From the NCBI GenBank assembly GCA_041675505.1, contig JBAYTR010000013.1, positions 83,871 to 147,870 on the forward strand: a stretch of 64,000 nt of DNA, read 5' to 3'. The notes beneath the pieces are model-generated. The model was not told the origin of the DNA and ran no database searches. It was given only the letters and a program-made list of their open reading frames with translations. The translations under genes and the position numbers were made by a program. This document shows, one piece after another, positions 16,856 to 24,345 of the stretch. Every line of letters starts with the position of its first letter. Position 1 is the stretch's first letter. The DNA is from JAGPCK01 sp041675505. Lineage in GTDB: Bacteria > Bacteroidota > Bacteroidia > UKL13-3.

Positions 16856-17411
16856 ATTTACCTTCTGCTATAAGCAACCTGAGTTTTAATACAGCTGCAA
16901 CAGTAAGGCTATCGAGTACCTCGCCTTTCTCCACCAATTCATACAACTCGTTAAAGTGTAGTTTACGAATCTGCAGTTGTTCGGTTTCTTCAGGTTCAGG
17001 TTTTTCTTGCGTAAGTTGAGTAGCGAGAAAAATGTACGCCAACTCATCTGTGGCTGAATTGCTGAGGTACATTTGCTGAATAAGTTCCCATTTGTCTGCT
17101 ACCAATCCGGCTTCTTCCAAAAGTTCACGTTGTGCCGATACAACCGGTTCAACATCTATATCACCCCCGCCTTCAGGAATCTCCCAGCTGTACTGCGCTA
17201 TCGGATAACGGTATTGTCCCACTATCCAGGTGTAACCTTCTTCATCAATGGGTAAAATACCAATGGCCAGTTTTTGAAAATGTACCACAGAGTAAGTACC
17301 GGGATTTCCCACCGGATTTAAAACCTCATGGTGATTTACCTGTATCCAAGGTGACTCATACGCCACACGTTCACTCAACAATGTCCAGGGGTTATCGGTT
17401 GGGTTTTTCAT
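16824..17411 (-). CDS. Nudix hydrolase, ADP-ribose pyrophosphatase-like
   Basis: A 195-aa Nudix protein that probably hydrolyses ADP-ribose or another nucleoside diphosphate sugar. The Nudix box core RELLEEAGL is at residues 95-103, preceded by EIPEGGGDIDVE; the first Glu of the box is shifted one residue relative to the standard spacing. The N-terminal segment (YSVVHFQKLAIGILPI, QYRYPIAQYSWEIPEGG) is typical of ADP-ribose pyrophosphatases. It follows the 262-aa gene with start and stop touching at 17411, so the two are coupled. Confidence 0.85.
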   Translation of the reverse strand: MKNPTDNPWTLLSERVAYESPWIQVNHHEVLNPVGNPGTYSVVHFQKLAIGILPIDEEGYTWIVGQYRYPIAQYSWEIPEGGGDIDVEPVVSAQRELLEEAGLVADKWELIQQMYLSNSATDELAYIFLATQLTQEKPEPEETEQLQIRKLHFNELYELVEKGEVLDSLTVAAVLKLRLLIAEGKFSLPDSARKQ

Positions 17412-18172
17412 TATTTGTTTTGTTCGCGAATACCAAATTTACTGAACAGGTAACGTTCGTATGCTTTTCGGATAGCAAAATAAAAATCATAATCACTGCT
17501 GCCTAACACAAAGTCATTACTGAATCCGCAGAATCTTTTAAAATCCGGAATATCGGCATAGTCCATACCCGTTAAATCGTGTACCAAATCATCATTAAAA
17601 CGTTTTCTTACCACGCGCTCTGTTTCCATGCGCAGGTACATTTCTTCAAACTTAATCATCTCCTTACCTTTGCGCGTAAACGGCATCAATAAAGCCGAGA
17701 GGCCACCCACCAGCGCCAACCCACCTGTTGTGCTTAATGTGGGTTTTACAGTGTAGCTTTTAATTTGTCCCTCAAAAAAATTCTTATCCGTTTTACCTGC
17801 GTCCACAGGCCGAACAGCCATTACCACAGCCGATCGAAGTTTAACCACCAGAGGTTTTAAGTAGATGCGTAAAAAAAGTTCACTCCCTTTTTTGTTATGA
17901 AGGAGATTACTAATCGGGATGATTTGCGTTTCAAAACCGGTGTAAGTAACCAATATGGTGTCGCTGGGTTTTACATACAAAACAAAACGACCATACGCAT
18001 CGGTTATAGTACCGCCCTCCGACTTTTTAATAATAACGTAGGCCGATGCAAGCGGTTGAAGACTATCCTGTTGATATACCTTTCCGCTAAACTGCAAACG
18101 CTCTTCCTCGTCTTGTGCCAAAGCCACCAACGTAAGAAGAAAGCAACAGAAAAATAAAAAAATGCGCGGCAT
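17411..18172 (-). CDS. Exported protein with carboxypeptidase-regulatory-like domain
   Basis: A 253-aa protein from ATG 18172 (an upstream ATG at 18199 is less likely), with signal peptide MPRIFLFFCCFLLTLVALAQ. Residues ~25-105 form a CarboxypepD_reg-like beta-sandwich (FSGKVYQQDSLQPLASAYVI, TDAYGRFVLYVKPSDTILV). The C-terminal half is charged and helical with no recognised motif. Such proteins are common in Bacteroidota, often as periplasmic or outer-membrane-associated helpers of unknown role. Coupled to the Nudix gene downstream, but a functional link is not evident. Confidence 0.65.
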   Translation of the reverse strand: MPRIFLFFCCFLLTLVALAQDEEERLQFSGKVYQQDSLQPLASAYVIIKKSEGGTITDAYGRFVLYVKPSDTILVTYTGFETQIIPISNLLHNKKGSELFLRIYLKPLVVKLRSAVVMAVRPVDAGKTDKNFFEGQIKSYTVKPTLSTTGGLALVGGLSALLMPFTRKGKEMIKFEEMYLRMETERVVRKRFNDDLVHDLTGMDYADIPDFKRFCGFSNDFVLGSSDYDFYFAIRKAYERYLFSKFGIREQNK

Positions 18173-18220
18173 ATTCAAGGACAAAAATACGATTTTCAAC
18201 TCAGCAAAAACCGGAAAGAT

Positions 18221-19207
18221 TTAAAACGCAAAGCCCACATGTATATTGCCCCAACGGTGATCAGTGCCTCCTTTAAACTGATGCGTTACATAATCTCCCC
18301 GAACTTCCACAAAAAGATTGCGCAAGGAAAAACCAAGCGCGGCATGGGTGTTCCAGAGCTGACGTGTAACATCCTGACTGGCCAGTGTGTACTGGTTTTG
18401 CTTCTGTTTAATCAATCCTCCTTCCATAGTACCGTCAAACCCTACTAACTTTAACTCCTGCCCCACCCTTATATAGATTTGATATCCTGTTATGCGTTTG
18501 TAGTTCACATTGCGTCTAGTAGTAGGGCCTATACTGCGCAGGTAAGGGTCAAACAAACCCAATCGCACAAAACCTCCCACTGAACCATTAATCTGCAAAG
18601 TGCCTATATTGCCCTCTGCTGAGACAAATCCTTCAAATCTGCGCGGCACTTCTGCCAACAAATAATCAATGCGTGTAAAGTAATTCGCCACAAAAGAATT
18701 GCTCAACTGTTTGTCCCATCCCTTTGGCGGATTATTGGGCGGAATTAAATGCCCCAGCGATTGAATTTGTTTCCCCAAAGCCGTATTGCCCATCACCCCA
18801 CCGGCAACTTCGCTGGTTAACCGGTATTTATCACTCGGGTTGTTGCTTATGCCTGAAAGACCAATAAGCATATACGAAGCATAGGGCCTGTCGTTGATAA
18901 TGATACCCGTATCCTCCAGATCGCGCGGGGTGTAAAGGTTGGACAACAAATATATTCCTTGATAATAATCCGTTTTGGGGCCTGAGGTTTTAAGGTTAAG
19001 CCAACGCAAAGGCGTACTTTTCAGAAAATCATTGTACGTAAAAATACGCGTGCCGTGGGTAAAGTATTTGTCTGTTTTAAAGAAGACATCGTTAGCAAAA
19101 TCAAATCCCGCTACGGTTTCATCGGCTCTGTTCATGAATACCGCACGCTGAGCCTCGCAATGGCTCACCAATTGAAAGATAAAAACCAATAAGCAGAACT
19201 TTCTCAC
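18221..19207 (-). CDS. LpxR-like lipid A deacylase family outer-membrane protein
   Basis: A 328-aa outer-membrane beta-barrel. The FANDVFFKTDKYFTHGTRI segment matches the LpxR/DUF2219 signature (ND...TD..YTNG.R), and DRPYASYMLIGLSG matches the conserved DRPYA block; the last residues (GNIHVGFAF) form a terminal beta strand. LpxR enzymes remove the 3'-acyloxyacyl group of lipid A. No ATG fits: GTG 19207 gives MRKFCLLVFIFQLVSHCEAQ, an ideal signal peptide, so I prefer it to the TTG at 19237. Divergent from the subtilase gene. Confidence 0.7.
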   Translation of the reverse strand: MRKFCLLVFIFQLVSHCEAQRAVFMNRADETVAGFDFANDVFFKTDKYFTHGTRIFTYNDFLKSTPLRWLNLKTSGPKTDYYQGIYLLSNLYTPRDLEDTGIIINDRPYASYMLIGLSGISNNPSDKYRLTSEVAGGVMGNTALGKQIQSLGHLIPPNNPPKGWDKQLSNSFVANYFTRIDYLLAEVPRRFEGFVSAEGNIGTLQINGSVGGFVRLGLFDPYLRSIGPTTRRNVNYKRITGYQIYIRVGQELKLVGFDGTMEGGLIKQKQNQYTLASQDVTRQLWNTHAALGFSLRNLFVEVRGDYVTHQFKGGTDHRWGNIHVGFAF

Positions 19208-19320
19208 CTGTCGTGCAATATATAACAGCCGTAGCAAAAATGCATCTCTTCATCGGTTATGCTGTGATAAATGAAATCTGCATCCTATTTTGCAATCCGT
19301 TAAAATTAATTGCCTTTAAT

Positions 19321-20916
19321 ATGAAAATGAAACAAATTCTTCTTTTGCTGCTTATGGCTGTATCTACAGCCTCCTTTGCACAAAAGAAACAAAAAGCTGC
19401 TCCGGCCAACTGGTTTAACCTAGACCCTAAAAAAAACAAGGTGATGGGTGTAAGTACAGAACGGGCTTACGAAGAGCTACTCAAAAACAAAAAATCAACT
19501 ACCGTTATTGTAGCGGTTATTGATGGCGGTACGGATATTTACCACGAAGACTTAAAAGAAGTACTTTGGGTAAACACAAAAGAAGTAGCCGGCAACGGAG
19601 TGGATGATGATAAAAACGGTTATGTAGATGACATATACGGATGGAATTACATTGGTGGCAGCGACCCCATGAACAACGTAAATGAAGACACCTACGAACT
19701 CACCCGTTTGTATGCCAAATACTACAACAAATATGGCAGTGTAAATGAAGAAGAGCTTGCCCCTCAACGCAAAGCAGAGTATACTGAGTACAAACGTTTC
19801 AAAGCCCTGTACGAAAAAGAACTATCGAAATACCAAAGCCCTTACATGAGTTACAGCTTTGTATACAAAGGCATTGTTACGCTTACCGAAAGCATGGGCA
19901 AAAGCAATCCTACCAAAGCGGAAGTGGAAGCTTTTCAACCGCAAAGCGACATGGAAAAAGCGATGAAAGAACAGGTGCTCAAAATTATCAGCAAAGGGCT
20001 AACTGTAGGTCAGGCCAAAGACGAGTTGAAAGGTGCACTGGACTATTTCAGCAAGATGATTAAGTTTCACCTGAATACTGATTTCGACCCGCGCAGAGAG
20101 ATTGTACAAGATGATTACCTGAACACATCAGATATTAAATACGGCAACAATAACGTAAAAGGCCCCAGTGCCGGACACGGTACACACGTAGCCGGAATTA
20201 TTGCGGCATCAAGAAACAACAATATAGGAATGAAGGGTGTGGCCGATAATGTACGCATCATGACTTTGCGTGTGGTACCTGACGGTGATGAGCGCGACAA
20301 AGACGTTGCCAATGCCATTCGTTATGCTGCCGACAACGGAGCCAAAGTGATTAACATGAGTTTTGGTAAAGCCTATTCATGGAACAAAAAAGTGGTTGAC
20401 GATGCAGTGAAATATGCTTTGTCAAAAGATGTGTTGCTGGTACATGCCGCAGGTAACGATGCCAAAAACCTGGAAACTTCCAGCAACTTCCCTAACGATT
20501 TTTTTGAAGACAGTACCGGCTTTGCTGCCAACTGGATTGAAGTAGGTGCCTCATCGTGGATGAAAAAGAAAAAATTAACCGCCAATTTTTCTAACTACGG
20601 TCAAACCCGTGTAGATGTATTTGCTCCCGGAGTTGATATTTATTCTACTGTACCTGACACCAATGCTTATGATGCTTATGACGGTACCAGCATGGCTTCT
20701 CCGGTTACTGCGGGTGTGGCTTCCTTACTGCGTTCTTACTATCCCCACTTAACCGCTGTACAGATTAAAGCTATTTTGCTGCAAAGTGTAACTCCAGTAA
20801 AACACAAAGTGTATATCCCGGGTTCGAAAAAGAAAATTAAGATGAGTAAACTGTGTGTGAGTGGTGGCGTGGTAAATGCTTACAAAGCCATTCAACTGGC
20901 TGAGACATACAAGTAG
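19321..20916 (+). CDS. Secreted subtilisin-like serine protease (S8)
   Basis: A 531-aa protease with signal peptide (MKMKQILLLLLMAVSTASFAQ). The catalytic triad is visible: Asp68 in VIDGG, His286 in GHGTHVAG and Ser457 in DGTSMASPVTAG, with the oxyanion Asn in HAAGND. Between Asp and His lie ~218 residues instead of the ~30-40 of subtilisin, largely charged and helical; a similar insertion is known in other Bacteroidota subtilases. No prodomain or T9SS sorting domain is seen, so it may act in the periplasm or be secreted by another route. The ATG 19321 is chosen because it starts the signal peptide; a longer frame to 19213 exists. Confidence 0.87.
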   Translation: MKMKQILLLLLMAVSTASFAQKKQKAAPANWFNLDPKKNKVMGVSTERAYEELLKNKKSTTVIVAVIDGGTDIYHEDLKEVLWVNTKEVAGNGVDDDKNGYVDDIYGWNYIGGSDPMNNVNEDTYELTRLYAKYYNKYGSVNEEELAPQRKAEYTEYKRFKALYEKELSKYQSPYMSYSFVYKGIVTLTESMGKSNPTKAEVEAFQPQSDMEKAMKEQVLKIISKGLTVGQAKDELKGALDYFSKMIKFHLNTDFDPRREIVQDDYLNTSDIKYGNNNVKGPSAGHGTHVAGIIAASRNNNIGMKGVADNVRIMTLRVVPDGDERDKDVANAIRYAADNGAKVINMSFGKAYSWNKKVVDDAVKYALSKDVLLVHAAGNDAKNLETSSNFPNDFFEDSTGFAANWIEVGASSWMKKKKLTANFSNYGQTRVDVFAPGVDIYSTVPDTNAYDAYDGTSMASPVTAGVASLLRSYYPHLTAVQIKAILLQSVTPVKHKVYIPGSKKKIKMSKLCVSGGVVNAYKAIQLAETYK

Positions 20917-20956
20917 CCCAAGATAGCCGGGAACAAGAATTTCAGCGCTATTTTAA

Positions 20957-20996
20957 GCATAAAAAAAGCAGACCAAATAGTCTGCTTTTTTTATGC
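20957..20996. terminator. Bidirectional terminator between convergent genes
   Basis: A perfect 17-bp inverted repeat: GCATAAAAAAAGCAGAC, 6-base loop, and its complement. The A/T runs within the stem make it a terminator for the subtilase (plus) and the DUF2238 gene (minus). Confidence 0.85.
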
Positions 20997-20997
20997 G

Positions 20998-21639
20998 CTA
21001 ATTATCTGAATTAACTCGCTTAAACAGGTAGCCGGTAAACATAATAAGTACCGCACCTCCAAAAGCCAATCCCATATCTTTTTGTGCATCCCAGATATCG
21101 CCTTGTGTGCCTAAGTAAGCCACTCCCTGTGCGGGGAAAAATAAATCGGCAACGGCCCATTCTATTAACTCATACATGCCGCTGAACGAAAGTGTAATCT
21201 CACAAGGCAGTACCCAGCACACCCACACCGGCCATTGAAAATGATTCATAAAATAATCGCGCATGGGGTAAGCCAGTAAAAACCCGAAACTGAAATGAAC
21301 AATACGATCGTAGTGATTGCGTTCCCAGTGCAAAGCGTCTTTAAGCCAATAACCAAGCGGGTTCTCTGCATAGGTATACTCTGCACCATAAATATGCAAG
21401 AGACCGTAAATAAAGAGTAAGGTATAACTCAAATCACTGAATTTGAATTTGCGGTAACCTAAGCCCAATACCAGCAGTATCAAAACGGTCATGGCATTTT
21501 CGGTGTACCAATTAGCTCGGTCTGGAGTTCTGATAAAAGTGATTATCCAGCAAACTGTAAATACAGCCATGAATATTTTGAGCAATACATTATCAGCAAA
21601 TTGTTTTCGCGTTGGAGACGAGGCAGTAGTTAGCAGCAT
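20998..21639 (-). CDS. DUF2238 (YjdF-like) inner-membrane protein
   Basis: A 213-aa membrane protein with about six hydrophobic segments. The signature GAEYTYAENPLGYW followed by RNHYDRIVHFSFGFL is that of the DUF2238/YjdF family, and ELIEWAVADLFFP completes it. The biochemical role of the family is unknown. It starts one base before the hotdog protein gene ends, so the two form a pair. Confidence 0.75.
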   Translation of the reverse strand: MLLTTASSPTRKQFADNVLLKIFMAVFTVCWIITFIRTPDRANWYTENAMTVLILLVLGLGYRKFKFSDLSYTLLFIYGLLHIYGAEYTYAENPLGYWLKDALHWERNHYDRIVHFSFGFLLAYPMRDYFMNHFQWPVWVCWVLPCEITLSFSGMYELIEWAVADLFFPAQGVAYLGTQGDIWDAQKDMGLAFGGAVLIMFTGYLFKRVNSDN

Positions 21640-21640
21640 A

Positions 21641-22054
21641 TTATTTCAGTATTAGAATCCATTCAAAATTTCCGTTCATTACCACCTTTTCCTCATCATT
21701 GATTACCTGCACTGCAATGGAGCACAAGGCCCTCTTTTTCACCTGCAGGTCATTTCTCACTGCCGCAACACTCTCCTGCGGAACAATAACTTTTGCTCTT
21801 ACCCGTCCTTTGGCCGGCAGTTTAAATTTCACCTCCGATGTGCGCAACATGGGAATTACGTGTTCTGCTAAATCAGGAAAAGTATCAAGCAACCATTGGC
21901 CGGTGGCAAATTCAGCCAGAGAAAATTGTGCGGCTGCGGCAACTGTTCCCAAATGATTGGTATAATCTGCATGTGCAGGTAAACAAAAGGTGTAGTCTCC
22001 TTCGGCTTCCTGCAAACGTATCATTTGCGCAAACGGAATCTGGGTAAGGTTCAT
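21641..22054 (-). CDS. DUF4442-type hotdog-fold protein (thioesterase-like)
   Basis: A 137-aa hotdog-fold protein. The segment YTNHLGTVAAAAQFSLAE carries the conserved N/H-G-T pattern at the start of the central helix in PaaI/DUF4442 thioesterases, and the rest is strand-rich. The family acts on acyl-CoA thioesters; the substrate here is unknown. ATG 22054 preferred over TTG 22060. Confidence 0.65.
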   Translation of the reverse strand: MNLTQIPFAQMIRLQEAEGDYTFCLPAHADYTNHLGTVAAAAQFSLAEFATGQWLLDTFPDLAEHVIPMLRTSEVKFKLPAKGRVRAKVIVPQESVAAVRNDLQVKKRALCSIAVQVINDEEKVVMNGNFEWILILK

Positions 22055-22089
22055 GTACAAACTTAAGAAATTTAGTGAGTTTACAATAG

Positions 22090-22147
22090 GCTACTTTGGA
22101 TATAGCTGAATGTTCGTTTTGTGATGACACGAACCGAGGCGAAGCAT
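22090..22147. repeat. Repeat site A (diverged hairpin copy)
   Basis: Contains the hairpin TTCGTTTTGTG-ATGA-CACGAACCGAG and a shorter outer inverted repeat (GCTA..TAGC). The right half (TGATGACACGAACCGAGGCG) is identical to repeat C and nearly to repeat B. It lies just past the stop of the lipoprotein gene, in the same relative place that B and C occupy relative to the genes preceding them. Confidence 0.7.
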
Positions 22148-22166
22148 GCAACAGGAGAAGTAAACC

Positions 22167-22832
22167 TTACTTCTTTTGAATCTGGTCACTCACGTGCCTG
22201 ATGTAGGCTACTTTATTGTGCGGTAACACATACCCATATCCACGCAGACAGATTTTTTCTTTTTGCTCCGGTAAAGGTTCATGCACGGATTTGCCCGTAA
22301 CGGCTACCTGCTTATTCACTTCTTCCAACTCCACTCCATCAACCCACATCTTGCCTTTTCCGGTTAAATAAATTCCACACACAATGGTGGTGGCCTCTTC
22401 AGGAACATCCAGTACTATTACTCTCTCCTGCCAATCAGCAGTGCCTTTCACCATACGATTATCTGTATTATCAAATGCCAGCAGGTACTGCTCATTCTCC
22501 ACCCTTACCCACAAACCCGCACCTTCATTTGCTTCGCTGGTTTTTATATAGGCTTTACATCTGATGCGTTTACCTCTGTATTGATCTGCCCGGGTATTTT
22601 TCATTATGGTACCAAAATCTGTTGCATCAATATCAGCATCAGACCTACCACGAATGCACAGCACATCATTCCCCTGTTTACCTTCCGCCTTAGCTATGCC
22701 TTTTTCATAATAGGATGGCGCATTGCCATCTTCCCAGCCGGAAGCATCGTCAAGTGGCGACAAACTGTGCTCGCAAGAAGTCAACAAGAAAATACCTGCG
22801 GCAAAAAATGCAATAAGTTTATTTGTTTTCAT
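22167..22832 (-). CDS. Hypothetical lipoprotein (221 aa)
   Basis: Signal peptide with lipobox (FAAGIFLLTSCEHS). The mature part (~45-165) is beta-rich: RIRCKAYIKTSEANEGAGLW, WQERVIVLDVPEEATTIVCG, GKGKMWVDGVELEEV; this pattern resembles carbohydrate-binding-module-like jelly-roll domains found in Bacteroidota, and the end carries conserved KICLRGYGYV. Function unknown. It lies between repeat sites A and B on the minus strand. Confidence 0.6.
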   Translation of the reverse strand: MKTNKLIAFFAAGIFLLTSCEHSLSPLDDASGWEDGNAPSYYEKGIAKAEGKQGNDVLCIRGRSDADIDATDFGTIMKNTRADQYRGKRIRCKAYIKTSEANEGAGLWVRVENEQYLLAFDNTDNRMVKGTADWQERVIVLDVPEEATTIVCGIYLTGKGKMWVDGVELEEVNKQVAVTGKSVHEPLPEQKEKICLRGYGYVLPHNKVAYIRHVSDQIQKK

Positions 22833-22992
22833 ACTTGTACTATTAACCTGTGTAAAACGTAAACGTTCTCATGAAAGTACTTGCAAATTAGTAAATATTC
22901 TGAATATCAAGGAATAAATCTATTGATTACTGTGCTATCTTAGTGGCACAGTTATTCGGTTGGTGGGTGACACGAACCGAGGCGGAGTGGTT
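22833..22992. repeat. Repeat site B (~155 bp direct repeat)
   Basis: Together with site C it forms a direct repeat of about 155 bp, roughly 85-90 per cent identical by eye. Shared blocks include CGTAAACGTTCTCATGAAAG, ACTTGCAAATTAG, TGCTATCTTAGTGGCA, GTTATTCGGTT and GACACGAACCGAGGCGGAG. It covers the region immediately upstream of the lipoprotein gene and ends just after the stop of the DUF1877 gene. Confidence 0.85.
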
Positions 22993-23004
22993 GAAGTTCC
23001 TATT

Positions 23005-23538
23005 TCAGCCTACAAAAACTAAAATGTAGTCGCCCTGATTGTGAGCTTGACTAACGATTGCTTTTAATTCTTTTAAATCGTCTAAAATTTGTCGCCTATT
23101 ATATGCTTGATCAAGCGAATTGTCATTATGCCAAACTTCTGGATAAATTCCGTTGTCATTTAATTCTGTCGCGTTATACTTTGAATAAATGTCAATCTCT
23201 AGAACGGTGTTAAGAAAGTCGTTAAGTTTAGAAATTGTTGTGGTGTCTAAGTATTGAATAAAACGCCCACGTTCATAAAATGCTAATTGCTCCTCAGGTA
23301 TTAAGCGGTTAAACTCTTGCCCACCCAACAATTGTTTGGGGTTAAATATTTCTCCTATAAGTTCAACTGTTAATGCGTCTTGTCCTTTTGACAAAACATA
23401 CTCAAGCCCCATAAACGAACCTTGAAATGTTGCATGGCTTTTTGCAGATGTAATGTCAAATTGTTGTTTACTGTCCAGCTTAACTAAGTGTCCAAAAGTG
23501 TCTTGTGATATTCTATATAATGTCGCGGATTGGCTCAT
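23005..23538 (-). CDS. DUF1877 (YfbM-like) family protein
   Basis: A 177-aa soluble protein starting MSQSATLYRISQDTFGHLVK. It resembles the DUF1877/YfbM family: an N-terminal SxxxxYRIS strand, a central acidic region, a conserved NGIYPEVW motif (~130) and a C-terminal GDYILVFVG. The family has no established function but is frequent in accessory regions. An ATG at 23598 would extend the frame into the flanking repeat; 23538 is preferred by similarity. AT-rich and on the minus strand between repeat sites B and C. Confidence 0.65.
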   Translation of the reverse strand: MSQSATLYRISQDTFGHLVKLDSKQQFDITSAKSHATFQGSFMGLEYVLSKGQDALTVELIGEIFNPKQLLGGQEFNRLIPEEQLAFYERGRFIQYLDTTTISKLNDFLNTVLEIDIYSKYNATELNDNGIYPEVWHNDNSLDQAYNRRQILDDLKELKAIVSQAHNQGDYILVFVG

Positions 23539-23563
23539 GGTGTTGGTCGTTCTAAACTGGCTT

Positions 23564-23716
23564 ATACTATTAATTTGTGTAAACGTAAACGTTCTCATGA
23601 AAGCACTTGCAAATTAGCAAATATTCTGAACACCAAGGGATAAAACTTTTGATTCCGGTGCTATCTTAGTGGCATAGTTATTCGGTTTGTGATGACACGA
23701 ACCGAGGCGGAGTCTG
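23564..23716. repeat. Repeat site C (~150 bp direct repeat)
   Basis: Second near-complete copy of the repeat at 22833-22992. The hairpin reads TTCGGTTTGTG-ATGA-CACGAACCGAG. It overlaps the 3' end of the membrane-protein gene, whose last ~10 codons (PPRFVSSQTE) and stop are supplied by the repeat. Confidence 0.85.
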
Positions 23717-24208
23717 GTGTTTGAGAGCCAAATTATTTGTCCACTTGCTTAAAAACATAAATAGTCCAGCCAGAGTTAAGATTGTCCCGTTTGTAATGAA
23801 TTTGTATTGAAGTCCGAAATGAGAAGTCAAGTCGCCCAGCGAAAAAAATATTGTTCCAATAATTTTATTCTCGTATAGTCCAAGTCGGTTAAGCAATATT
23901 GCCATAATAAAAACAATAAGTGCATTTAGCCAAAACATCTTCTTTTTTATTGTCAAGATTAATGAAGCTATAAATGCAAGCAACAATCCAATTAATGAAG
24001 ATAAATTTATCCAAAGTGAAAAATACGCAAGTCGAGTTGAAAAATTATCCTCTTTGACTAAGTGTTTAAGTCCTTCGTCAAGCCCATATTTATCAACCGA
24101 TTCAACAATACCTGTGTCGTTGAGCATTGCAAATTGTCTTGCTGCGAGAATTATAAAGAATGTCGCAATAAGATGAACTGTTATTAGTCTCAAATTAATT
24201 TTATGCAT
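23678..24208 (-). CDS. Hypothetical membrane protein (about 176 aa)
   Basis: An unrecognised membrane protein with about four hydrophobic segments (residues ~8-25, 68-92, 98-112, 140-160 from ATG 24208). A slightly longer start at ATG 24226 is possible; the frame continues to 24400 into the aconitase gene but that part is not plausible. The C-terminus is encoded by repeat site C. AT-rich relative to the aconitase beside it. It looks like an accessory cassette gene. Confidence 0.5.
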   Translation of the reverse strand: MHKINLRLITVHLIATFFIILAARQFAMLNDTGIVESVDKYGLDEGLKHLVKEDNFSTRLAYFSLWINLSSLIGLLLAFIASLILTIKKKMFWLNALIVFIMAILLNRLGLYENKIIGTIFFSLGDLTSHFGLQYKFITNGTILTLAGLFMFLSKWTNNLALKHQTPPRFVSSQTE

Positions 24209-24291
24209 GAAGTCGTAAAATGCCATTTGTCGTTGTAGTCTGTCTATTGCCGCTAATACGCAAATTAGCGAAAATCCCAACCTATTCCACA

Positions 24292-24323
24292 AACAAAAAA
24301 AGCGACCCTTTTGGGGTCGCTTT
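24292..24323 (-). terminator. Terminator of the aconitase gene
   Basis: A 10-bp stem AAAGCGACCC/GGGTCGCTTT; on the minus strand it is followed by TTTTTGTTTG. It stands about 20 bases past the aconitase stop. Confidence 0.85.
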
Positions 24324-24345
24324 CCTATATAAAAAGTAGAAAAAT

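Noticed and set aside
22083..24290. Classical integron cassettes
   Set aside because: No integrase gene is in the window and the repeat lacks canonical RYYYAAC/GTTRRRY core sites. I therefore describe only a cassette-like repeat array.
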